From assembly GCA_001567505.1 (NCBI GenBank), contig LLEU01000030.1:1-64000 (forward strand): a DNA stretch of 64,000 bases, written 5' to 3'. The stretch's first letter is position 1. The number at the start of each line of letters is the position of its first letter. Source of the DNA: Acidobacteria bacterium OLB17. GTDB taxonomy: Bacteria; Acidobacteriota; Blastocatellia; Pyrinomonadales; Pyrinomonadaceae. Of the stretch, positions 9,651-19,427 are shown piece after piece. The position numbers and the translations under genes were made by a program. Below the pieces are notes generated by a model. The model searched no databases and was not told where the DNA came from. It was given only the letters and a program-made list of their open reading frames with translations.

Positions 9651-10397
9651 TTAAGTGTTCCAGTCGTTGAGAAGATCCAGGGACGAGTGGTCCGTCAGAT
9701 CCGCACGCATCGGCGTCACGGAGACAAGTCCCGCGTCGATCGCCTCGAAATCAGTGCCGCCTTCGGCACGATAACCGTTGCGAACCTCACCGATCCAATA
9801 ATACAGCTTTCCGCGAGGGTCAGTGTGCTCGCTGATCACGGGCCGTGCCGTCTTAAAGCCCTGCGTCGTGATACGCGTCCCGACAGGCACTCCGCGGGGA
9901 ATGTTCACGTTCAGCAAGGTCCCGCTCGGAAGGCCGATACTCAATGCTCTTTCGGTCACGGACGCGGCCACATTTGCCGAATCCCGAAAATCGTGGTCGC
10001 GCGAGACCGCAAGGCTGAACGCGATCCCCGGAACACCGAGGATCGTCGCTTCCATTGCCCCCGCAACGGTCCCCGAATAGCTTGCGTCGTCGCCCAGGTT
10101 CGGGCCGTGGTTAATGCCCGAGCAGCAAATGTCCGGCGGCATATCGGGCGGGAGGATCTTATTCAGAGCCATTACGACGCAGTCCGTCGGCGTTCCGTCA
10201 ACCGTCCAATGATGATCGTCGATGCGGCGGATACGCAGAGGCCGGGCAAGCGTTAGGCTGTGCGACGCTCCGCTCATCTCGGCTTCCGGTGCTACCACAA
10301 AGACCTCGCCGAGCGGCGACAATGCCGCCTCAAGCGCCTTGATGCCATCGGCGTGAATGCCGTCGTCGTTCGTGATAAGGATTCGCGGTCGGGCCAT
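9651..10397 (-). CDS. surE: 5'/3'-nucleotidase SurE
   Basis: 248 residues from the ATG at 10395-10397, which gives the canonical opening MARPRILITNDDG; a frame extending 15 codons upstream adds nothing family-like, so I reject it. D11/D12 of the NDDG motif, a downstream SGASHSLT and the SGINHGPNLGDD motif form the metal-dependent phosphatase site. SurE dephosphorylates nucleoside monophosphates and is linked to stress survival. It leads the surE-pcm-dedA run. Confidence 0.95.
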   Translation of the reverse strand: MARPRILITNDDGIHADGIKALEAALSPLGEVFVVAPEAEMSGASHSLTLARPLRIRRIDDHHWTVDGTPTDCVVMALNKILPPDMPPDICCSGINHGPNLGDDASYSGTVAGAMEATILGVPGIAFSLAVSRDHDFRDSANVAASVTERALSIGLPSGTLLNVNIPRGVPVGTRITTQGFKTARPVISEHTDPRGKLYYWIGEVRNGYRAEGGTDFEAIDAGLVSVTPMRADLTDHSSLDLLNDWNT

Positions 10398-10476
10398 TGA
10401 GTTTGTAGAAATCAAAAAGTGAAAAAGCGACCAAAGGCACACTTTTTCACTTTTTCCTAAAGGTACTAATTTGTTG

Positions 10477-10707
10477 CTACCTGCCGGCTGCCGGACGCGG
10501 TGCAGTAGGTGCGGGCTTTTGTGAGCGGAAGCGGCGGCGATTGCGTTTGCGAGCGTTCGCCGACTTCAGCTTAGCCTTCTGGCCCGGCGGAATGAAGTGA
10601 GAATGCTTTTTGAAATCCTTGATGATTTCTTCGCTGATCACTTTTCGCTTAAAGCGGCGAAGGGCCGACTCAATAGATTCATTCGTATTCACTGTTATAG
10701 ATGCCAT
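10477..10707 (-). CDS. rpsU: 30S ribosomal protein S21
   Basis: 76 residues. The conserved opening ITVNTNESIESALRRFKRK and a basic RKRNRRRFRSQK stretch identify S21; the Pro/Ala-rich tail is an extension. A strong ribosome site (AGGAGGTGAG on the minus strand) precedes the ATG. Confidence 0.95.
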   Translation of the reverse strand: MASITVNTNESIESALRRFKRKVISEEIIKDFKKHSHFIPPGQKAKLKSANARKRNRRRFRSQKPAPTAPRPAAGR

Positions 10708-10851
10708 TTATTTTCTCACCTCCTTTTCGGCGAAGATCGTCCAAGCATTTTGCCAAGGACGCCGCTCACGGCCTGCCGAGAGCAAACGAATATTAAAGCG
10801 CGTCCGTTAACAAAAAACAAGCCCGATAACGTGCTTTCCCGGTCGAGGCCG

Positions 10852-13800
10852 CTAACTCGGCTTCGATGCGGGAGGTTTGAGCGGAAGCTTCAAAAGCTGG
10901 CCTTTATAGACGAAATAGACCGAGCCCTCGGCCTCATCGACCCACATTGCCATACTGTCGAACTGTATCTTCGGGATCGTGAGAGCGGTTTTGAACCTGA
11001 ACGTACGAGCGTCGAAGATGCCGACATCAGTCGTATTCTTCTCGCTGTTCGGGAGCGCCGCCCAGAACGTTCCCGCGACCGCAGCCTTCTGCAGCGGCCG
11101 GAAGGTCTGCTGGGCAAGCGGCCGAAATTCGCCCGTCGCCGGCGTCGTAAGGCCGGTGTCGGGATCGAGAAGCAGCAGGCTGTCAGACCGTATCTCGGTA
11201 TCGTAATCGTTAGAGATGGCAAGAAGCACGCGCCTCAGGTTCGGAATGTACGCCGCTGGCTCATAACCCAAATAATTCTCGACGTTCGGGACGGGAAGCA
11301 CCTTCCGCGTGGCCGTGTTTATGCGGAACATCCCGGCCTCAACGTTCGCAGACTCCCAACCGCGAAAACTGACTACCCACTTGCCATCCGGCGTAACGAG
11401 CGGCGTCCCATAGTTGCCATTTATCAGTTTATCGGATCGGCCGTCTTTGACACGATAAATGCCGTCGCCTCCTCGATATTCAGATCCTCCGAACCTGGCC
11501 TTCCAGCCTTCCTGCACTATGTCGCCCGCGAGGCCGTCGTTGACCGGTATATACTCGACGCCTGCCGGTTGAGCGGCCGAGCCCGCAACCGACCCGTTCG
11601 AAATGTGTCGCCACGAGAAGCCTTCGTACTTTAGTTTCTCTGAAAGTTCTGCGGCGACCTGCCAAGGTTGCTTCGATTCGTCCCCGGTCTGTCGGACTGC
11701 GGCATCTTCGACCTCGTCGGCAACGCGCTTTCGCACCGCGTCGTCACTGACGGCCACTCGCAGGTCATCGCCCTGCTTCCAAACCGTATAGGCCGAGAAA
11801 TTATCATCCGCAAGCAACAATTCAAGCCCGGGAACTTCACGGCTAAGAGCATACTTGATCGTTCCCGGCCGTTTGCGGACCTCAGCAAAAAAGCTGTCGA
11901 GGCCGGTGAAGAACTCGCCCGACTCGCCCGTCATAAAGACGCGTCTGCCGCCCGCCTTGCCCAGCATTACGAGTTCTTTCGCTTCGCAATATTCGCCAAA
12001 ACACTGCAGAAATGGCGGTAAAGTATCTACACTATTCTGCACCAGGTATTGCTTAAGATAGTCGAACTCCGCTGTTTCGAGCGGGCGCTCTTTGTATCGC
12101 GATTCATCCTCTTCCCATGAATAGATGATGCGGTCCTTGTAGATCCGCACGTAATTGGAATCGTACCCGTAGATGCCGATCAGCGAATCGTCAGATTTGA
12201 CCTCGTCCTGCAAGCGTTTCTCGATCGACATCAGGCCATCTTCGCCGCCGACGTACCAGCTGTAATACTGCAGGTCCTTGTCGCTCGAAATGAAGAGCTC
12301 CGAGAGCCAGGTCGAGTATTCGGGTTCGCTGTTTGAGACCTTGAACGCTGTCGTTGCGCCGAGAACCTTCGCTTCATTCGGATGCAGCGAGAGAACTGCC
12401 TGGCGAGCCTCCGGCGAGTCCTCGCTCTCGAGAAATGCCTCGGCGGCGGCCGCAATTACCTTGTCCGGGCCTTTTGCTGCAGCGATCGCCTTAGCAAGCG
12501 GCAACTTCGCACGCACGAGACGGCCGCAAGCATACAGCGCTCGTTTTGCGGACTGATCCGCGCCGTTCAAGATCGCCTCGTAGGCTCCCGTATCCTCAAG
12601 GACGCAGGCAGATATGGCCCTTGCGGCCGGCGATCCGCCGGCAAGGTCAAAGACCTCATTCGCATGCCGCTCGACAAGCGTTTTGCGGCGGGCCAAAACA
12701 CGCAGAACTTCCTCTTGGTCGGCAGTACCGCGCTTCACATCACGGATCGACATCGAATCGATAGGCGGCAGAAGCCACTCGAGCGATGTTTTTCGCAGCT
12801 GCTGTGCGACAAGCGGTTCGCGGGCCTCGAGAGCGTCGATGCGGGCAACGACAGCATTCGCAAGATCCTCGGTAACAAGCGACACATCCTGGAGAATGGC
12901 GCTTGCAAGGGCAGACCGGATCTGTGCGGGCGTTGCCACACGCGCGTCGGTTGACCACTCATTGGAGATCGAATTTGAATTCGATGCCGCAAGGTCCGAA
13001 CGGATATTGGCCTCGAGGGCGCCGAGTTGTTCAGGGATCGAAAAACCTTTGACCAGTATCAACGCACGAACAAGGCGGATCCGTTCATAAGAAGTTGTCG
13101 GCGAAGAGAGGATCCGTCGGAGCGGCGGGCCCGCGAGCGGATCACCCTGAAAACCCAGAGCGTCGATCGCAGTGTCGCGGTAAGGAAAGCGTTCTGTGGA
13201 ATCGGCCGTCCGGATAACAGCGTTTGTCGCTGCCGCCATAGCATTCGCGGCCGCCGCTGCCGCAGCATTCGCGCTATTTGACGCGATCCTTGGGACAGCA
13301 ATGTTGCTGTTAGGCTTCTTTTGGGGCTGGGCCGCATTCTCCTCATTGAGGATCGCGATCAGCGACGGTACGCTCTCCGGCAGCTTCACCTTTTGCAATG
13401 CCTCAACGATCGCCCTACGCGAATTGGCCGTGTCTTCGGCCCATTTTGGATCGGTCAGCCACGGAAGCAGGGCACGAATGACCTCGGGCTTTGCAACGTC
13501 GATCTTGATAAGAAGATTCCTGACGGCCGCCGCCCGCGCGACCGGGTCTCCGGAATTCAGAAGTTCGAGCATCCGCTCTGAGTATTTGCCGGGAGGCGAC
13601 ACGTTGATAAGTGTCGTAAGGCCCGTGTATCCGCCGAGATCCTGGAGCGTCTTGTCCGAGAAAAGCGAAAGGTACCACTCATCGCGTCCCGGCCACTCGG
13701 GTTCGGTGACCAATGCGTCCATCGCGAGGTCACGCAGCGGCGCCCGCAGTTCCTTATTCTCGACTATTGCTTTCAGCTCATCGCGATAACGGTCGGCATC

Positions 13801-14499
13801 CGTCGATGAACCCGACTCGATCGCATGCCGATAGAGTGCCCACCGTGCGAGCACGTGAGTGGCTTTGTCCTCATCGCGAGCATACATCTCGTCGATAAGC
13901 GGGCGGGCTTTGTCAAAATCGAATCGCGTAAGCTGAAGCAGCTCTTCCTGATTTTCGACGTAGGTCGCAGTGTCTTTTGTATTGCGGGCGCGTTCGAGAA
14001 GTTCGTCGGAAAAATACGGACTGTGATTGACGAGCCATTCTCGGACCTCGTTAAGCTGTCCGGCCTCGAGCTTATCGGTCGCCGTAAGCGCGTCGAAAGT
14101 CTTCTTTACAAGTTCGTAGGACCTTTCGCTGTCATCGAACGCCCCGAGAACCGAAGTGATCTCTGCAGGGTTGCGGTCGATCCGGTCCTTGATCCGCTGG
14201 AACGTTTTGTCCGACATCTTGGGCCGATATCCAAGTGTCCTGTCCGGAACGCTGACGTTCGTCCAGAAAGCCCACAATTCGCCCATCGGAGCGTCATCGG
14301 CAGGCGGTTCGGCCTTATTCTCGCCATCCGAAGAGTAGATCGTTCGAACGACCAGCGGATTCGGCGGCGGCGGAGCAGGAAGCTGAAGCAGTTGGCCGAT
14401 AACATCATCGGTCCGCGCGATCGAACTATTTGCCAGATAGGCCGCTTCTATGACGAGGAGTCCAAGGCAGAACGCCGCAACTGTTAGAGATCTTTTCAT
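10852..14499 (-). CDS. Large exported HEAT-like repeat protein of unknown function
   Basis: About 1215 residues from MKRSLTVAAFCLGLLVIEA, a signal or anchor peptide; a GTG six codons upstream is possible. Residues about 120-420 are helical and HEAT-like (for example RAAAVRNLLIKIDVAKPEVIRAL and RAIVEALQKVKLPESVPSLIAIL). An alanine/asparagine-rich linker (ANAAAAAAANAMAAATNAV) follows, then more helical repeats. The last 250 residues have beta-propeller-like strands (LLLLDPDTG, VYFVYKGQLLKLPL). I recognise no catalytic motif. A periplasmic scaffolding or protein-interaction role is inference only. Confidence 0.75.
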   Translation of the reverse strand: MKRSLTVAAFCLGLLVIEAAYLANSSIARTDDVIGQLLQLPAPPPPNPLVVRTIYSSDGENKAEPPADDAPMGELWAFWTNVSVPDRTLGYRPKMSDKTFQRIKDRIDRNPAEITSVLGAFDDSERSYELVKKTFDALTATDKLEAGQLNEVREWLVNHSPYFSDELLERARNTKDTATYVENQEELLQLTRFDFDKARPLIDEMYARDEDKATHVLARWALYRHAIESGSSTDADRYRDELKAIVENKELRAPLRDLAMDALVTEPEWPGRDEWYLSLFSDKTLQDLGGYTGLTTLINVSPPGKYSERMLELLNSGDPVARAAAVRNLLIKIDVAKPEVIRALLPWLTDPKWAEDTANSRRAIVEALQKVKLPESVPSLIAILNEENAAQPQKKPNSNIAVPRIASNSANAAAAAAANAMAAATNAVIRTADSTERFPYRDTAIDALGFQGDPLAGPPLRRILSSPTTSYERIRLVRALILVKGFSIPEQLGALEANIRSDLAASNSNSISNEWSTDARVATPAQIRSALASAILQDVSLVTEDLANAVVARIDALEAREPLVAQQLRKTSLEWLLPPIDSMSIRDVKRGTADQEEVLRVLARRKTLVERHANEVFDLAGGSPAARAISACVLEDTGAYEAILNGADQSAKRALYACGRLVRAKLPLAKAIAAAKGPDKVIAAAAEAFLESEDSPEARQAVLSLHPNEAKVLGATTAFKVSNSEPEYSTWLSELFISSDKDLQYYSWYVGGEDGLMSIEKRLQDEVKSDDSLIGIYGYDSNYVRIYKDRIIYSWEEDESRYKERPLETAEFDYLKQYLVQNSVDTLPPFLQCFGEYCEAKELVMLGKAGGRRVFMTGESGEFFTGLDSFFAEVRKRPGTIKYALSREVPGLELLLADDNFSAYTVWKQGDDLRVAVSDDAVRKRVADEVEDAAVRQTGDESKQPWQVAAELSEKLKYEGFSWRHISNGSVAGSAAQPAGVEYIPVNDGLAGDIVQEGWKARFGGSEYRGGDGIYRVKDGRSDKLINGNYGTPLVTPDGKWVVSFRGWESANVEAGMFRINTATRKVLPVPNVENYLGYEPAAYIPNLRRVLLAISNDYDTEIRSDSLLLLDPDTGLTTPATGEFRPLAQQTFRPLQKAAVAGTFWAALPNSEKNTTDVGIFDARTFRFKTALTIPKIQFDSMAMWVDEAEGSVYFVYKGQLLKLPLKPPASKPS

Positions 14500-14636
14500 A
14501 GCGAGGAAGCGGCCCACGGGCCGGTCGTTGCAAAAAAATATCGAGAAACCCGAACTTAAGTTGCCGAAGATTATAAACTGAAATGCGGCGGAATGAAATA
14601 ACTTTGAGTGCGGAGCCTAGTAGCCGCAAAAGAAAC

Positions 14637-14670
14637 GCGGCTTCTTGATTTTCGGGGATCAAGAAGCCGC
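14637..14670 (-). terminator. Rho-independent terminator of the pgm/ftsB-like transcript
   Basis: A perfect 13-bp stem (GCGGCTTCTTGAT with ATCAAGAAGCCGC) and an eight-base loop. Minus-strand sequence after it is GTTTCTTTT. It lies about 100 bases past the stop of the gene at 14773. Confidence 0.8.
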
Positions 14671-14772
14671 AAAGTAAAGCTGAATGGGAATACTGTAGGC
14701 CGTGCGGAGCAGATAGGCAAAAGGCAGATTGTCAAAGGGCAGGAAATGACCGGCTGAGCGATTCTCCGCGTC

Positions 14773-15105
14773 TCACTTAGCTGGTACTGAAACTTTTGTC
14801 TTTGCACCGAGGTCCCTGACCGCGATGCCGAGGCGTTTTGCCTCGCGTTCGATAACTTTCGGATCCGTCTTAAGACTGTGGATCTCATCCTGAAGCTGCA
14901 GATTCTCGTCCGTCAGGTTTTGGATCATTGAATTCAGCTGCTCATTCTCGCGAAGCTCCGCGTTCACCGCCGAGTAGGAACGATACGTGATCGCAACAAA
15001 GAGCGTCCCCGTGAGAGCGACTACTACCAGCAGAGAGACCCAGAACGGCCGCTGCCGGCGCGGGCCTACTTTTCTCCCGGTTTTTTGATTGCGTCGCGCC
15101 TTCAT
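14773..15105 (-). CDS. FtsB/DivIC-like septum formation protein
   Basis: 110 residues: a very basic cytoplasmic head (KARRNQKTGRKVGPRRQRP), one membrane segment (about 22-42), then a coiled coil (AELRENEQLNSMIQNLTDENLQLQDEIHSL). The following KTDPKVIEREAKRLGI matches the FtsB/DivIC motif in which a short helix follows the coil. Such proteins join FtsL and FtsQ in the divisome. It begins 11 bases after the phosphohexomutase gene. FtsL is the main alternative, but the REAKRLG motif favours FtsB. Confidence 0.82.
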   Translation of the reverse strand: MKARRNQKTGRKVGPRRQRPFWVSLLVVVALTGTLFVAITYRSYSAVNAELRENEQLNSMIQNLTDENLQLQDEIHSLKTDPKVIEREAKRLGIAVRDLGAKTKVSVPAK

Positions 15106-15116
15106 CTTCGTTCTAT

Positions 15117-16505
15117 CTATCCCAGAAGGTACCTTCTACCTTCTTCTAAAAGTTTGTTGACGTCGTCGTCCGATTCGGCCTCGGCATATATCCGAACCAC
15201 CGGTTCTGTTCCCGACGGCCGCAAAAGGATCCAGGCATCATTCTCAAAACGGAACTGGACGCCATCGATCCGGTCCGTACTCAGCACCTTGCGGCCTGCA
15301 AATTCCGTCGGGTCCTCGGCGAGCTTTTCCTTTAGCTTTGCCGCGACCTCAGCGTCGAGCTTTATCCCGATGCGTCCTGAATAAAGCCTTCCGACGCGGT
15401 TCCAAAGATCTCGCAACTGCACCGACAAGGGCGTTTGCCTTACCGCGACGGCCTCGACCGCAAGCAGGCACGCAAGAATGCCGTCCTTTTCCGGATAATG
15501 CCCTCGGATCGAAAGCCCGGCGGATTCCTCACCGCCGAGAATGATCTCGTCCTTATTTATCAATTCACCGATGTACTTAAAACCGACCGGCGTTTCAAAA
15601 ACCTTTATTTCCCTAGCCTTTGCGACCCTGTCCACAAGGTGCGAGGTTGCGACGCTGCGTGCCACGCCGAGCTTCCAGCCGCGTGTCTCTGCCAAATAAT
15701 CTGTCAAAAGGGCGATCAGCTCGTTCGGCGTGATGAATGTGCCGTCGTGGGCGATCACGCCAAATCTGTCACTATCGCCGTCGGTGGCGAGCCCCAATGT
15801 CGCTCCCGAATCTTTGACCGCCTTCTTCAGATCGGCCAAATGCTCCTCGCCGGGTTCCGGTGCCTGCCCTCCGAATGTTACGTCGCGCCAATCGTGCAAG
15901 GTCTCGACGCTGATGCCGCGATCGGCAAGAGCCTTGTTCAAATATCCTCGGCCAGTTCCCCATAAAGGGTCGTAAACGAATTTGCCGCCCGCTTTCTCGA
16001 TCGCGTCAAAGTTGATCTTTGACGCAAGATCCTCGAGGTATCCCGGCTTGGGGTCGAAGTCTTCGATGGAGCCACCGTCTGCGTCGGGCAGGCCAACGGT
16101 CTCATTTAGAGCCGCCTCGATCTTGCCCGTTACCTCAGGAAGGGCCGGTGCACCGTCTGGCGTCGAGAACTTGATGCCCTGGTACTCGGGCGGATTGTGC
16201 GAGGCCGTAAAATTCATCGCACCGTCCGTCTTTAAGGACCGTATCGCGTGGGCAACGGTCGGCGTCGGCACCGGATGGGTGCATCGAAGCACCTTTATCC
16301 CTTTATCGGCGAGAAGTCTGGCCGCAACGTCAGAGAACGCCTCGCCCATGAATCTCGTGTCGTGCCCGACTATGAGCTGCCTGCTCGATCCGGGTTCGCT
16401 TTTCAAATATCTACAGATCGCTTCGGTAACATTTCGGACGTTCGCAAAAGTAAACTCATCCGCGATGACCGCTCTCCAGCCCGAAGTTCCAAACTTGATC
16501 GACAT
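15117..16505 (-). CDS. Phosphoglucomutase/phosphomannomutase family protein
   Basis: 462 residues from MSIKFGTSGWR (ATG at 16503-16505); the frame extends 11 codons upstream, but the family begins at this motif. The phosphoserine loop is FTASHNPPEYQGIK, the magnesium site is DGDSDRFG, the sugar loop is GEESAG, and the phosphate-binding end is RPSGTEPVVRIYAE. The enzyme interconverts hexose 1- and 6-phosphates; substrate preference (glucose, mannose or glucosamine) cannot be set by eye, though FGTSGWR and GEESAG point to the glucose/mannose group rather than GlmM. The FtsB-like gene lies immediately downstream. Confidence 0.9.
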   Translation of the reverse strand: MSIKFGTSGWRAVIADEFTFANVRNVTEAICRYLKSEPGSSRQLIVGHDTRFMGEAFSDVAARLLADKGIKVLRCTHPVPTPTVAHAIRSLKTDGAMNFTASHNPPEYQGIKFSTPDGAPALPEVTGKIEAALNETVGLPDADGGSIEDFDPKPGYLEDLASKINFDAIEKAGGKFVYDPLWGTGRGYLNKALADRGISVETLHDWRDVTFGGQAPEPGEEHLADLKKAVKDSGATLGLATDGDSDRFGVIAHDGTFITPNELIALLTDYLAETRGWKLGVARSVATSHLVDRVAKAREIKVFETPVGFKYIGELINKDEIILGGEESAGLSIRGHYPEKDGILACLLAVEAVAVRQTPLSVQLRDLWNRVGRLYSGRIGIKLDAEVAAKLKEKLAEDPTEFAGRKVLSTDRIDGVQFRFENDAWILLRPSGTEPVVRIYAEAESDDDVNKLLEEGRRYLLG

Positions 16506-17023
16506 TTGGGAAATTTTGCCGGCACTCCGGCCCCTCAAGAGCGTTCCTTCTTTTTAGTTGTCCAGTTGATATCCCTTGAAGTGTTAGGAAATGTAGCATA
16601 GCTTTATGCGCTTGTAAAGCCCTTTTTTGAGATTTTTTATCCCTAGCGTTTTCAGTGGGTTACATTCGGCAATATGAAGTAGGATTTCAATTGGCTTAAG
16701 CGCGGCATCGTTCATCTTGACCGATAGGTTAAGCACCGATGTTAATGAAGGGCCTTAAAGGGCGAGTGTATCAATTGGACACACTACTAGGTTTCGATCT
16801 CGCAATGTGTGTCGATCGGGGCGGAAGACGCCGCCGAGCGTGAGGCGTGGTAACACGTGTATTTTCAATAGTTTGCCGAAGCCATGCGTCTCAACAACCT
16901 TCGGCATATTATTTGCACTAAATAGCGGTCAGTAAAGCCCGCTTAGGGTTTATTGTTGCCCCTTTCCGGGGCGGGGCCTGTGTCCGGGCCCGGTAATGTG
17001 GAGAAAAGCAAAAATAATTAAAT
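16506..17023. other. Long non-coding region with clustered hairpins (possible small RNA at 16766-16906)
   Basis: 518 bases without a credible gene. The left part should hold the leftward promoter of the phosphohexomutase. Between 16766 and 16906 there are four compact hairpins in a row: an imperfect one at 16766-16784, GGCG/CGCC at 16820-16832, CGTG-GTAA-CACG at 16846-16857, and an 8-bp stem TGCCGAAG/CTTCGGCA at 16874-16906 followed by TATTATTTG. A further GCCCC/GGGGC hairpin precedes the radical SAM start. This could be an RNA gene or a long leader; I cannot match it to a known family. Confidence 0.35.
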
Positions 17024-19063
<2,040 letters not shown>

Positions 19064-19110
19064 CAACAGCCGACCGCCTTTCTCCCACAGTTTCACCTCC
19101 CACGAAACCG

Positions 19111-19140
19111 AGAAAACCCGCGAGCGATCGCGGGTTTTCT
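19111..19140 (+). terminator. Rho-independent terminator after the Tes-like gene
   Basis: A perfect inverted repeat with 13-base arms (AGAAAACCCGCGA/TCGCGGGTTTTCT) around GCGA; A- and T-rich arm ends allow termination in both directions. It lies 48 bases after the stop. Confidence 0.88.
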
Positions 19141-19427
19141 TGTTCGACCGGAGACCGAAACAGGCAAGTCCGCAGGCCGCGGATCCTCGTTTTGTAAAGT
19201 ATTGTAAAGGCAGCTCCTTTTCCGATGTGTCGGGTTTGCCTATATACCCCATATTAGGTATAGATATAGATGAGCGAAAATATCTTTTCTCGTTCGAAAG
19301 TTTCTATCACCGAAAATTTATCGGGTTAGGGCTCGACGGCCGGTTTCAGTTGCCTTTTCCAGCAAAGGCGGGGAAGCTGCTCCACAGCCGTTAAAAAAAT
19401 TTTGACCTTTAAGGAAGCCTCTAAAAT
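19141..19427 (+). other. Upstream region of the TonB receptor
   Basis: 287 bases without a gene. The A/T-rich stretch around 19240-19275 (TATATACCCC, ATTAGGTATAGATATAG) is the likely promoter area, but no single -35/-10 pair stands out. An AAGGAA ribosome site precedes the ATG at 19428. GTAAAGTATTGTAAAG (about 19193-19208) is a short direct repeat that may be an operator; this is a guess. Confidence 0.35.

Noticed and set aside
10597-11634. 345-codon plus-strand open frame overlapping rpsU and the large HEAT-like gene
   Set aside because: Antisense to two real genes, Arg-rich and without any family motif.
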